NCBI GenBank assembly: GCA_015067385.1
Contig: SVMP01000068.1
Location: 1-10,463 of the forward strand
Direction of reading: 5' to 3'
DNA: 10,463 nt
From: Oscillospiraceae bacterium
Lineage (GTDB): Bacteria > Bacillota > Clostridia > Oscillospirales > UBA644
Below are positions 1 to 6,803 of the stretch, piece by piece. Position 1 is the first letter of the stretch; the number at the start of each line of letters is the position of its first letter. The notes below the pieces were generated by a model that was not told where the DNA came from, ran no database searches, and worked only from the letters and a program-made list of their open reading frames with translations. The translations under genes were made by a program, and so were the position numbers.

Positions 1-28
1 TTATACCATATTTCTCAATGTTTGTCAA
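1..28 (-). promoter_or_regulatory. Near-consensus sigma-70 promoter pointing out of the window
   Basis: On the minus strand a perfect -35 box TTGACA (28 to 23) is followed by exactly 17 bases and then TATAA (5 to 1), the first five bases of a consensus -10 box. The sixth base lies outside the window. The gene it drives is beyond the left edge and would be transcribed in the same direction as all genes here. Its position downstream of the nif3 terminator suits the start of a new transcription unit. Both boxes are read directly; activity is inferred. Confidence 0.65.
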
Positions 29-250
29 TACACCAAAAAATCCCATAACCACAAGGTTGTTTAAAATAAAAACATTTAGAATTTACATTTTTGCCACACA
101 CACTTTGTGAGCATGATTTAAAATATCACGTTTTATGATTCAACAAAAACACAATTATCACTATTTTTAATCTTTTTCCTGTAATGCACAATCACTTTAC
201 AGCAAAATTATCCCATAACAGCAATATTTACAGAAAACGACATAAAACAG
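1..250. other. AT-rich intergenic region
   Basis: No convincing gene is visible here on either strand. The stretch separates the terminator after nif3 from whatever lies beyond the left edge. It is strongly AT-rich with several short A and T runs. The one clear signal is a leftward promoter at the extreme edge, listed separately. A short imperfect TGTGA / TCACG pair near 105-130 was seen, but its spacing matches no operator I know. Confidence 0.6.
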
Positions 251-280
251 CAAAGAGATGCAGAAAAGCGCACCTCTTTG
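251..280 (-). terminator. Intrinsic terminator after nif3
   Basis: The hairpin starts right after the nif3 stop codon. In the minus-strand RNA, CAAAGAG (280-274) pairs with CUCUUUG (257-251). The stem continues inward through a G-U wobble, three Watson-Crick pairs and another G-U wobble to a six-base loop, giving about 12 pairs. It is followed by the U-rich stretch CUGUUUUAUG. The wobble pairs form only in the minus-strand RNA, which agrees with the gene direction. It would end the transcript carrying DUF1858, trmK and nif3. Confidence 0.7.
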
Positions 281-1036
281 CTATACTGTATAAATTTCAT
301 AAGGGGGTTCATAAAAGACAGAGACATCGAGAGTTCTAAACTTATACGAAAGAATATCTGCAAGGATTGGAATGATAATATATTCCGTATCAAAATGTCC
401 TGCCGCTATAACATTCAGTCCCCTATCTTTAGCGTAAATATACTGATTATGTTTCATTTCACCGGTGATAAGCGTATCTGCGCCTGATGAAACAGCAAAA
501 TCAATATCACTTCCGCCCGAACCGCCGAGAACTGCAATTTTATGACATGGTCTACCGCAATCAATATAATTCAAACCTTTAACGCCGAGTTTATTCGCAG
601 TTAATTTAACAAGATCACCGAATGTTCTGTTTGTATACCCTATTCTACCTATATTCTCGGGTTCCCATATTTGTATATTTTCAAGTTCAAGAGCGGTGCA
701 CAAAATGTCATTGACACCACCGTTTGCGGCATCAAGATTGGTATGAGCACATATCGCATTTAATCCGTTTCGACAGAGTCCGTACACAACAGAGTCTGAA
801 TCAACTGATTTTAAAGGATCAAAAATCACCGGATGATGAGATATTATAAGTTCGGCGCCTGTTTTTTTCGCTTCTTCAATAACGTTCTTTGTTATATCAA
901 GTGCTAATACGATTTTAGTAACAGATGCACCGTAATCGCCGACAAGTAACCCAACATTATCAAAAGACATTGCTGAAGAAAAAGGAGCGAACGAATCAAT
1001 ATGATCATATATGTCTTTAACAAATATATTGCCCAT
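281..1036 (-). CDS. Nif3-like dinuclear metal centre protein (YqfO/DUF34 family)
   Basis: This 251-residue protein belongs to the Nif3/DUF34 family, which forms hexameric toroids with two metal ions per subunit; its cellular role is not firmly settled (GTP cyclohydrolase I type 2-like and metal-related roles have been proposed). Visible metal-binding elements, counted from the ATG at 1036, are ISHHP (H67, H68), the H98 and D102 pair in AHTNLDAANGG, and AGHFDTE (H214, E218). A glycine-rich GGSGGSD segment (about 171-177) and TLITGEMKHNQ (about 188-198) are also typical. The length fits the short form, without the PII-like insertion found in some Bacillus homologues. I chose the ATG at 1036 over the in-frame GTG at 1045, because the GGAGGAG ribosome binding site overlaps that GTG. 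The start overlaps the trmK stop by one base (TAATG), implying translational coupling. The trmK-nif3 pairing is common in Firmicutes. Confidence 0.93.
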   Translation of the reverse strand: MGNIFVKDIYDHIDSFAPFSSAMSFDNVGLLVGDYGASVTKIVLALDITKNVIEEAKKTGAELIISHHPVIFDPLKSVDSDSVVYGLCRNGLNAICAHTNLDAANGGVNDILCTALELENIQIWEPENIGRIGYTNRTFGDLVKLTANKLGVKGLNYIDCGRPCHKIAVLGGSGGSDIDFAVSSGADTLITGEMKHNQYIYAKDRGLNVIAAGHFDTEYIIIPILADILSYKFRTLDVSVFYEPPYEIYTV

Positions 1037-1713
1037 TATAAGCACTCCTCCAGTTCATTTATTTCAGTCTTCAACTGCTCAATATACTTTAAATCGATCT
1101 CTTTTGCTTTTTTGATATTTTCAACTATCTTTTTTCTCTTTGAGATGAGTTTTTCAACATAAAGAGTCTTTTCTTTATATTTCTTTTTTCTAAGAATCGG
1201 CGATAAAAGAGTATCAAGTGTTGAAAAGTCTGTTTTACTGTTTATTTTCTTAACTTTCATAACAGAATACAGTTTTGCATCTCCATGTTCGGAAACAATA
1301 TCTTCATCAATTATACTGTAACCGTTTTGATAGAGAAACTCACGAAGTTCTTCTACAGCAGTCATCGGCTGAAGAACAAACAGAGAATTCCTGTGCTGTT
1401 CATCTTTACGCAATATCTCTCTTATCAGTTCGCCGCCCATACCTGCAATAATAATTACATCACAATCCGACGGAACATTTTCAAGCCCATCTGATAATAA
1501 AAGATCAATTTTATCTGTAAGCGAACGAGCGACAACATATTCGCGTGCTCTGCTTAACGGTAATTCGCCTATATCACAGGCATAGGCATGTGAAAACGAT
1601 CCATGTTCAATCAAATATACGGGAACAAGTGCGTGGTCTGTTCCAATATCGGCAACGATCGCGCACTTACCCGCATATTCAACTATTTTCTGAAGTCGAT
1701 TAGATAGTGTCAT
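1036..1713 (-). CDS. trmK: tRNA (adenine(22)-N1)-methyltransferase TrmK
   Basis: TrmK uses S-adenosylmethionine to methylate N1 of adenine 22 in the D-loop of certain tRNAs, in the cytoplasm. The 225-residue length matches the family. The Rossmann-like methyltransferase domain shows the SAM-binding motif VADIGTDHALVP (20-31), the acidic strand end YACDIGE (44-50), and the family signature IIAGMGGELIREIL (88-101). LQPMTAVEELREFL (114-127) and DEDIVSEHGDAKLYSV (136-151) are also typical of TrmK. The C-terminal part (about 160-222) is rich in Lys and Glu and helical, as expected for the C-terminal coiled-coil domain. Both ends overlap neighbours by one base: its ATG shares a base with the DUF1858 stop, and its stop shares a base with the nif3 ATG. 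No strong ribosome binding site precedes it, so translation probably depends on coupling from the upstream gene. Confidence 0.95.
   Translation of the reverse strand: MTLSNRLQKIVEYAGKCAIVADIGTDHALVPVYLIEHGSFSHAYACDIGELPLSRAREYVVARSLTDKIDLLLSDGLENVPSDCDVIIIAGMGGELIREILRKDEQHRNSLFVLQPMTAVEELREFLYQNGYSIIDEDIVSEHGDAKLYSVMKVKKINSKTDFSTLDTLLSPILRKKKYKEKTLYVEKLISKRKKIVENIKKAKEIDLKYIEQLKTEINELEECL
1045..1051 (-). promoter_or_regulatory. Ribosome binding site deciding the nif3 start
   Basis: GGAGGAG on the minus strand lies inside the end of trmK, eight bases before the ATG at 1036. Its last G is also the first base of the upstream in-frame GTG at 1045. That codon therefore cannot use this site, which favours the ATG. 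Confidence 0.75.
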
Positions 1714-1913
1714 TAAGCAATTTCCGCATTAAGAGCATCAACAAGCTCATCAACATCTATTCCGTGAACAGCAGCTGCTTCCTCTATTGTTTCACCTGCA
1801 GCAGCCATACAACCTACGCAATGCATACCAAATTCCATAAAAATATCAATGGTTTCAGGTGCGATAGCAATAACTTTTGCTATGACCATATCTTTAGTTA
1901 TTTTAGTTTCCAT
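1713..1913 (-). CDS. DUF1858 small protein with CxxC motif
   Basis: This 66-residue protein matches the DUF1858 / hybrid-cluster-protein-associated disulfide domain pattern. It starts METKITKDM, continues with the helix-rich APETIDIFMEFGM, then has the CxxC pair (C32, C35) in MHCVGCMAA, followed by ETIEEAAAVHGIDVDELV. The two cysteines could form a redox-active disulfide or bind metal; the molecular function is not known. It is acidic, has no signal peptide or membrane segment, and should be cytoplasmic. An AAAGGAC-like ribosome binding site lies about ten bases before the ATG. It begins 15 bases after the substrate-binding protein stop and overlaps the trmK start by one base, so it probably leads the DUF1858-trmK-nif3 unit. 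Confidence 0.88.
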   Translation of the reverse strand: METKITKDMVIAKVIAIAPETIDIFMEFGMHCVGCMAAAGETIEEAAAVHGIDVDELVDALNAEIA

Positions 1914-1928
1914 TATAATTCAAGTCCT

Positions 1929-3298
1929 TTATTTGAGATAATCATTAAAGTTTTTATCAAGGGCATCCTGAATACTGTCTTTCGTTGCATCGATAGCCGC
2001 TGCAACTGTAGTTGTTCCGCGCAGGACAGAACCCCACTGGAACTTCTGAGTAGCAAGATAGTAGTCGGGCTGAGCATTGTCGTACATTTGCCAATAAAGA
2101 TCTGCACTTTCTTCGTGTAGGAAATTTCTGTTAGCGTAGACCTCTCTCCATTCAAACGAATTCTCGCCCAACGGAGAATAAAGCTCATCGAGGATCGCAT
2201 TTATAATTTCCATATCAGCTGTTATAGGAACAGTTAAATATCTATCGGCAAGACCGAGATATGCAGACCATTTACCGTATTCAGCGGAAGGACCTGCAGG
2301 ACAGGGAAGAATTGCGAAGTCTACATCGTTATACATAAAACCGGTAGTATCTACGGTTCCAACATAACTGTATTCATAAACAAAACCGAGAAGATCATCT
2401 AAAAAATAATCATATTTGGCATCATTCTTACCAAATTCAACTATACCCTCAGAGACAAGGCTTCTGACCCATTCAATAGCTTCTCTTACTTCTTTTGAGT
2501 CAAAATTTGAAACGAATCTGCCTTCACTATCGGTTGTAACAAGAGAACCGCCGTTATTAAGAATTGCAGCAGTCTGGAAATATTCATAAAAACCATCTGT
2601 TATATACATACCGACAGGAATATTATTATTGAGATCTTTAGGCGAGCCGCCAATAGTTTTAAGTATATTTTCAAAGCCATCCCATGTCCATGAACCGTCT
2701 TCGACCATTTCAAACGGCCTGAAACCATACTGACCGACAAGGTCAAGGTTTGCATACAACAGACCGCCCATTGCAGGGAATGGAATACCGTGAAATCCGG
2801 GATAAAAACCGTAATAATCATCGCCGCGTTTAAAATATTCAACAGCCGCAACAGAACCCCATTTTCCGGATTCTATATTATCAAGAAAGCCGGGAACATC
2901 GGTAATCGGATTATAGAGACCTGCATTTATATTGGACCAGTGACCGTCAGCTCTTGCATCGTAAAGATCTGCCCATTTCAAACCGGAAGCGTGAGCAGCG
3001 GCAAGGTCTATAGTCTTTGTTTTAAAAACAAAATCAAGATTGTATTTATCTTCGATTTCTTCGTATCGATTTTTCAATCGTTCTTGCCATTCGGAATCTT
3101 CAAATTCCTGATATGGGTCTATTTCTATACGGCCATCTCTCTGTTCACCGATAATAATAAACTCTTTACCTTCGAAATCAGCTTCAAAAGTTGTATTCAG
3201 ATTGATATCCAAATCAAGATTTCTTCTTTTTCCGATCCACAAGATATAAAACTAAGCACAAGGAGACAAATAAGCATTAAACATGTTATTTTTTTCAT
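1929..3298 (-). CDS. ABC transporter substrate-binding lipoprotein (sugar type), frameshifted near the N-terminus
   Basis: The gene encodes an extracellular solute-binding protein of the family-1 (sugar-binding) type, which would be lipid-anchored outside the membrane and deliver ligand to an ABC importer. The 5' end is unmistakable: AGGAGAG, six bases, ATG at 3298, then MKKITCLMLICLLVLSFISC with the lipobox cysteine at residue 20. This frame stops at 3197-3199. The mature protein is open in another frame from about 3251 to 1929. It contains RGDDYYGFYPG, IPFPAMGGLLYANLDLV, GSWTWDGFENILKTIGG and NNGGSLVTTDSEG, typical of these proteins. One extra base, most simply a sixth A at 3227-3231, would join both parts as CGSEKRRNLDLDIN and give 456 residues, a normal length. 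A TTG at 3242 could start the second frame, but the product would lack an export signal. No permease or ATPase gene is adjacent, so the ligand is unknown; a glycan-derived sugar is a guess from context. It may be a sequencing error, a slippage-corrected gene or a recent pseudogene. Confidence 0.82.
3239..3298 (-). other. Lipoprotein signal peptide coding segment
   Basis: Twenty codons from the ATG encode MKK, a hydrophobic core rich in Leu, Ile, Val and Met, and the box F-I-S-C with G after the cysteine. This is a type II (lipoprotein) signal sequence, although Phe at -3 is less usual than Leu. It sits in a different frame from the mature substrate-binding protein. Confidence 0.8.
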
Positions 3299-3304
3299 GA
3301 TAAA

Positions 3305-3311
3305 CTCTCCT
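3305..3311 (-). promoter_or_regulatory. Ribosome binding site of the lipoprotein gene
   Basis: AGGAGAG on the minus strand ends six bases before the ATG at 3298. It shows that translation starts with the lipoprotein signal peptide and not at the later TTG (3242), which has no comparable site at the right distance. Confidence 0.8.
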
Positions 3312-3341
3312 ATATCAGATTTTCAATAAAACAGTGCAAAT

Positions 3342-3385
3342 TCAATTATTCGTATCGGAGACATAGCTCCGATACGAATGATTGA
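3342..3385 (-). terminator. Long hairpin between the deacetylase and lipoprotein genes
   Basis: A perfect 13-bp inverted repeat (3348-3360 with 3367-3379; arm ATTCGTATCGGAG) encloses the six-base loop ACATAG. After one mismatch in the minus-strand RNA, five further pairs extend it to 3342 and 3385. It begins seven bases after the deacetylase stop codon. The tail (AAUUUGCACUGUUUU) is only moderately U-rich, so it may be a weak terminator, or a stabilising hairpin that sets the level of downstream lipoprotein mRNA. Confidence 0.65.
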
Positions 3386-3392
3386 TAAAAAC

Positions 3393-4241
3393 TTATTTAG
3401 TTACTTTGGCAATACGATCGTTAACGTCTTTCTTGAAGCTGTCAATATATTTGTTTACATATTCAGCGATATCAAGTTCAACATCCTCAATAAGCGGAGT
3501 AAGATCGAGAGCATACATAAGGCTTTCAGCGGTATCGGTACCGTGAGAAGCATAGTAAGTAGCATTAGCTACACGTCTGCCCTGAGTTGCAAGGTCATAA
3601 CGTTTGCCGCCTGCAACCTGAGAGTCGAAAAGGGATACAAGAGAAGCTGCCATGTTCTGATGTTCTGTAACGTCAAAAACAGTTTTTTCTTCGTCATTTA
3701 CCCAGTCAAGGCTTCTCCATACTTCGCCACCGTAGATCTTCTTGGGGCGATCTGCGGGATCGAGTTCACGGATGGCTTTGATAACTTTAGTAACAACACC
3801 GATATGAGTATCGTGTTTGTCAGCAAGGTTATGAGTGAAAACAACTTCGGGCTTCATAGCCTTGAGAATCTCTTTGTAGTCTTCAACTACTTCACGGTTT
3901 GCACCGTCTTTAATAGCGGAGGAAGTATAGTTAAGCATTGCAAGTGCACTGTATTCACCGACAAATGCAGCTTTTTTCTGTTCGAGACGACGAACATCCA
4001 TCATTTCCTCGTTTGTATAGTCAGCGTAGAGACCTGTTCTGGGGCTACCTGCACCGTCTGCTGTTACAACAGCGGAGAACCATTTATCTTTTTTACCGAA
4101 GCAATCAAGAATACCTGCCCAACACATAAGTTCAATATCATCCTGATGAGCGGATATACCGAGACAAGTGGTACGAGCGCAAGCTTCATTTTCAGAAGTA
4201 CCGTCCCAAATATAAATTTCGGCTTTATCGTTAAGTTTCAT
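3393..4241 (-). CDS. PIG-L/LmbE family deacetylase
   Basis: This 282-residue protein belongs to the zinc-dependent PIG-L/LmbE deacetylases, which remove N-acetyl groups from GlcNAc-containing substrates (MshB, BshB, archaeal diacetylchitobiose deacetylase). The first motif is AHQDDIE (31-37), equivalent to the usual AHPDD: H32 and D35 should bind zinc and D34 act as base. The second is HNLADKHDTHIG (137-148), in which H143 and H146 match the HPDH pair of MshB, H146 being the third zinc ligand. Gln replaces the usual Pro in the first motif. No signal peptide is seen, so it should act in the cytoplasm. An AGAGG ribosome binding site lies nine bases before the ATG. It is the last gene of the glycan cluster, 33 bases after the ROK gene and followed by a long hairpin. 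Context suggests an amino sugar or its phosphate as substrate, possibly replacing NagA; the exact substrate cannot be read from sequence. Confidence 0.87.
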   Translation of the reverse strand: MKLNDKAEIYIWDGTSENEACARTTCLGISAHQDDIELMCWAGILDCFGKKDKWFSAVVTADGAGSPRTGLYADYTNEEMMDVRRLEQKKAAFVGEYSALAMLNYTSSAIKDGANREVVEDYKEILKAMKPEVVFTHNLADKHDTHIGVVTKVIKAIRELDPADRPKKIYGGEVWRSLDWVNDEEKTVFDVTEHQNMAASLVSLFDSQVAGGKRYDLATQGRRVANATYYASHGTDTAESLMYALDLTPLIEDVELDIAEYVNKYIDSFKKDVNDRIAKVTK

Positions 4242-4274
4242 AATTTCAAACCTCTTTGATTATATAATGATTAA

Positions 4275-5648
4275 TTATTTGATTTCGGGAAGAGAAGCAG
4301 CTGCAATAGACTGACCTACGCGACGGCTTGATTCGTCGGGAATATGAAGCTGAATCTTTTCAGCGAGTTCGGGGAATTCGGTTTTAAGAACTTCATTTGC
4401 TTTATCAAGAAGAATTACGCCGCCTTCGCCTGATGTTACACGACCCATGATAAGAACATGTTTGATATCATAGAACTGAGCGTAATAAGCAATACCGTAA
4501 CCGAAGTATACACCGATAGTTTCGTATATTTTAGCGGCACGGGGATCATTGTCTTTCTGGAGGCCCTGAACAAACTTGAGTTTTTCTGCAAGAGTAAGGC
4601 TTTCATCGAGTTCGATTCCTGCAGCGGGAGCAAGTTTGATTACGCCATCCTGAGAGAAATATTTAACACCGCATCCATAGTCACCTGACCATTCATCAAC
4701 CATAGCATCTTCGTTATAGTCAACGGGAACGAAAGCAAGTTCGTTAAGCCAACCTGTAATATTGCCTTTGTTATCAACATAACCGCCTGCTTCGGATGTA
4801 CCCATAGCAACACCGAGAACCTCGGTATCGTTGAGATCCATAGCACCTGCGAGAGCGGTAACATCACCGTCATTTGCAACTTCAAGAGGAATATTTTCAC
4901 CAATTTCTTTTGCAACGTTGATATACATATCTTTAACGGTCTTTTCGAAATCGTCATCAGCAACTTTTATGAAAAGAGAAGCAACCATTATGCGATTATC
5001 AACATAAACGCCTGCGGAAGAAACGCCGATAGCGTCAACGCGGGGCATTTTGGAAGCAGCAGTTTTCATTGCTTCGAGAATGCCGTTGTAGTGATAGTTA
5101 GGATCGCTCTGTGTCTTGGGATGCCAGATAACTTCTTCAGAGTATACGGTTTCGCCGTTGATAACAGCGCTGACTTTTCTGTCAGATCCGCCTGCATCAA
5201 AACCGATACGGCAACCGTCGAGATGTCTTCCGATAGGACTGGTAGTTTCAAATGTTTCGGGTGCATTTTCTATGGAAACATGCTCAACTTCAAAAGCATG
5301 TTCGTAAACACGCGCCATAAAATCAGCATCAAATTCACGGATACCGCCCTTGCTGTAAGCAGCTTTAATATAGTCGGCAATCGCACAGGGACCGGCAATG
5401 ATTACTTTGTAACCACCTTTGATCCAAAGCATTGTTTTAACAATACGTTCGATATATTTACAATTTTCTTTTTCGTGACCTTCTTTGTAGACACGAGTTT
5501 TATAAGTGGAGATATAGCCTTTGTTTCTTACAACACCGATAACTATATCTTCGCCGCCTTCAGCTTCGACAGCCTTTGTAAATTCGCGGCAAACAACAGA
5601 CATAGGTTCAAAACCCGGATCAAGAGGTGCTTTTACCTTAATATCCAT
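4275..5648 (-). CDS. ROK-family sugar kinase-like protein with extra N-terminal domain
   Basis: The C-terminal two thirds (about 146-457) are an actin-fold ROK domain. The ATP-binding phosphate-1 loop is FDAGGSDRK (150-158), the catalytic region is VANDGDVTALAGA (257-269) with D260 as likely base, and the phosphate-2 loop is AMGTSEAGGYV (281-291). HVLIMGRVTSGEGG (397-410) resembles the adenosine-binding segment. The ROK zinc motif (a His followed by CxCGxxGC) is largely lost: only GDYGCGVKYF with C326 remains, and Ala stands where the His is expected. Residues 1-145 form a separate domain with IVIGVVRNKGYISTYKTRV and VIIAGPCAIADYI, which I cannot assign. The total of 457 residues is much longer than a simple ROK kinase (about 300). 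No helix-turn-helix is obvious, so it is not a typical NagC/XylR repressor. AAGGAG lies nine bases before the ATG. Between the SIS and deacetylase genes, it may phosphorylate GlcNAc, glucosamine or a related sugar; this is inference. Confidence 0.82.
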   Translation of the reverse strand: MDIKVKAPLDPGFEPMSVVCREFTKAVEAEGGEDIVIGVVRNKGYISTYKTRVYKEGHEKENCKYIERIVKTMLWIKGGYKVIIAGPCAIADYIKAAYSKGGIREFDADFMARVYEHAFEVEHVSIENAPETFETTSPIGRHLDGCRIGFDAGGSDRKVSAVINGETVYSEEVIWHPKTQSDPNYHYNGILEAMKTAASKMPRVDAIGVSSAGVYVDNRIMVASLFIKVADDDFEKTVKDMYINVAKEIGENIPLEVANDGDVTALAGAMDLNDTEVLGVAMGTSEAGGYVDNKGNITGWLNELAFVPVDYNEDAMVDEWSGDYGCGVKYFSQDGVIKLAPAAGIELDESLTLAEKLKFVQGLQKDNDPRAAKIYETIGVYFGYGIAYYAQFYDIKHVLIMGRVTSGEGGVILLDKANEVLKTEFPELAEKIQLHIPDESSRRVGQSIAAASLPEIK

Positions 5649-5705
5649 ATATGTTTACTCCTTTTATATGTATTTCTAAATTAATTATTTTGCGAAAACA
5701 AAAGT

Positions 5706-6749
5706 TTATTTTGTAATAGTTACTTTCTTAAGTCCTCTGGGAGCATCGGGATTACGTCCTTTAACTTCTGCAAGGTTTGCAGCAAAAAGCTGAGCAAATA
5801 CAGCAAAGTAGAAAGAAGCGATCATATCTTCTTTATCTGCGGACGGGATCTTGAATCCAAGGTCGCCCTGAGCAAGAAGTTCATCGTCATCGGTAACCAT
5901 GAAAAGATCTGCACCAACGCTCTGAAGTTTTTCGATCATAGCTTTGGAGTCTTCTTTAACAGGACCGTCGGACATATACATAAATACAGGCATTCCTTCA
6001 CTTACCATTGCAAAAGGACCATGGTGGAAGTCGGAAATAGGATATGCTTTAGCTCTGACATAGTTTGTTTCCTGAATCTTGAGAGTAGCTTCAAGAGCGA
6101 GAGGATAGTTAATACCTCTGGAAAGAATGAACGCCTCTTCCATAAAACGATAGCGAGTTGCGATCTGTGCGATGGTTGCATCCTGAAGAAGGATCTGAGT
6201 AAGATTCTTGGGAACAGCTTCAAGTTTCTTAATGATATCTGTCTTGCCTGCCCATCTTGCAACGAACTGAGCGATAAGGTACATCTGAGTACCGAATGTC
6301 TTCGTAGCAGCAACACTTTCTTCAAGTCCCGCATCGCAGTAGAGATGGAAATCTGCAGCTGCAGCGAGAGGAGATTCGAGATTGTTTGTTATGGTAAGAG
6401 TAATGGCGCCTGTTTCTTTAGCGTTTTTGATAAGTTCAAGAACGTCAGCGGCAGCACCGGACTGAGAAATACCGATAACAAGCATATTATTGAAATTGAG
6501 TTTTGCACCGTAAAGTGTTGTAGTAGAACATGCGGCAAGACCTACAGGAATACCGAGCATACTTTCGATTATGTACTTTCCATAGATACCTGCATGGTCA
6601 GAGGTACCTCTTGCAGCAACAACAACATTTGAGATGTTTGCTGCCTGAAGAGTTTCTGCAAGTTTATTGAGGGTTGCTTCATTGGATTTAAGGCAACGCT
6701 CCATGGCAGCAGGTTCTTCAAAAATTTCTTTCTTCATGGTTGTAGACAT
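5706..6749 (-). CDS. SIS-domain sugar-phosphate isomerase/deaminase (NagB-II / GlmS-C-like)
   Basis: This 347-residue protein carries two SIS domains like the isomerase half of GlmS, with no glutamine amidotransferase domain. Seen motifs are KKEIFEEP (6-13), VVAARGTSDHAG (43-54), the phosphosugar loop GISQSGAAADVLE (93-105), EESVAATKTFGTQ (143-155), EATLKIQET (220-228), FHHGPFAMV (241-249) and the C-terminal NPDAPRGLKKVT (333-344). This set fits NagB-II / AgaS-type enzymes, which convert glucosamine-6-phosphate to fructose-6-phosphate and ammonia (or act on galactosamine-6-phosphate). A purely biosynthetic role is unlikely without the glutaminase domain. AAGGAGAG lies seven bases before the ATG at 6749. 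It sits 54 bases after the LamG gene and 57 bases before the ROK gene. With the deacetylase and the kinase it would complete an amino-sugar route to glycolysis. The exact sugar (gluco or galacto) is not decided by sequence. Confidence 0.88.
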   Translation of the reverse strand: MSTTMKKEIFEEPAAMERCLKSNEATLNKLAETLQAANISNVVVAARGTSDHAGIYGKYIIESMLGIPVGLAACSTTTLYGAKLNFNNMLVIGISQSGAAADVLELIKNAKETGAITLTITNNLESPLAAAADFHLYCDAGLEESVAATKTFGTQMYLIAQFVARWAGKTDIIKKLEAVPKNLTQILLQDATIAQIATRYRFMEEAFILSRGINYPLALEATLKIQETNYVRAKAYPISDFHHGPFAMVSEGMPVFMYMSDGPVKEDSKAMIEKLQSVGADLFMVTDDDELLAQGDLGFKIPSADKEDMIASFYFAVFAQLFAANLAEVKGRNPDAPRGLKKVTITK

Positions 6750-6803
6750 GATTTTTCTCTCCTTAATTTTTATGCTTTATATTTTTATGAAAATAGATAG
6801 CGC

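Noticed and set aside
47..58. Small AACC-ACAA-GGTT hairpin
   Set aside because: The stem is only four base pairs with no U tract or other context, well within chance expectation.
3221..3240. Programmed -1 ribosomal frameshift site for the lipoprotein gene
   Set aside because: The sequence GGAAAAAGAAG has only five A in a row and is not a canonical X XXY YYZ heptamer in the starting frame. I saw no clear stimulatory structure. Tract-length error, mutation or slippage is simpler.
3312..3339. Promoter before the lipoprotein gene (TTGCAC, 16 bases, TGATAT)
   Set aside because: The resulting transcript start would fall in or beside the ribosome binding site at 3305-3311, leaving no usable leader, and both boxes are weak.
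3378..4259. A 293-codon open frame on the plus strand
   Set aside because: It lies antisense to the PIG-L deacetylase gene, whose catalytic motifs are clear. Its translation is Cys/Phe/Ser-rich with no recognisable motif, typical of a shadow frame.
4259..4264. TATAAT on the minus strand before the deacetylase gene
   Set aside because: No -35-like sequence lies 16-18 bases upstream (CGAAAT at the expected place). AT-rich gaps produce such hexamers by chance.
5091..5684. A 197-codon plus-strand frame, and similar plus-strand frames at 1707-2120, 2790-3329 and 6021-6632
   Set aside because: All are antisense to well supported genes and have low-complexity Phe/Ser/Cys composition with no domain features.
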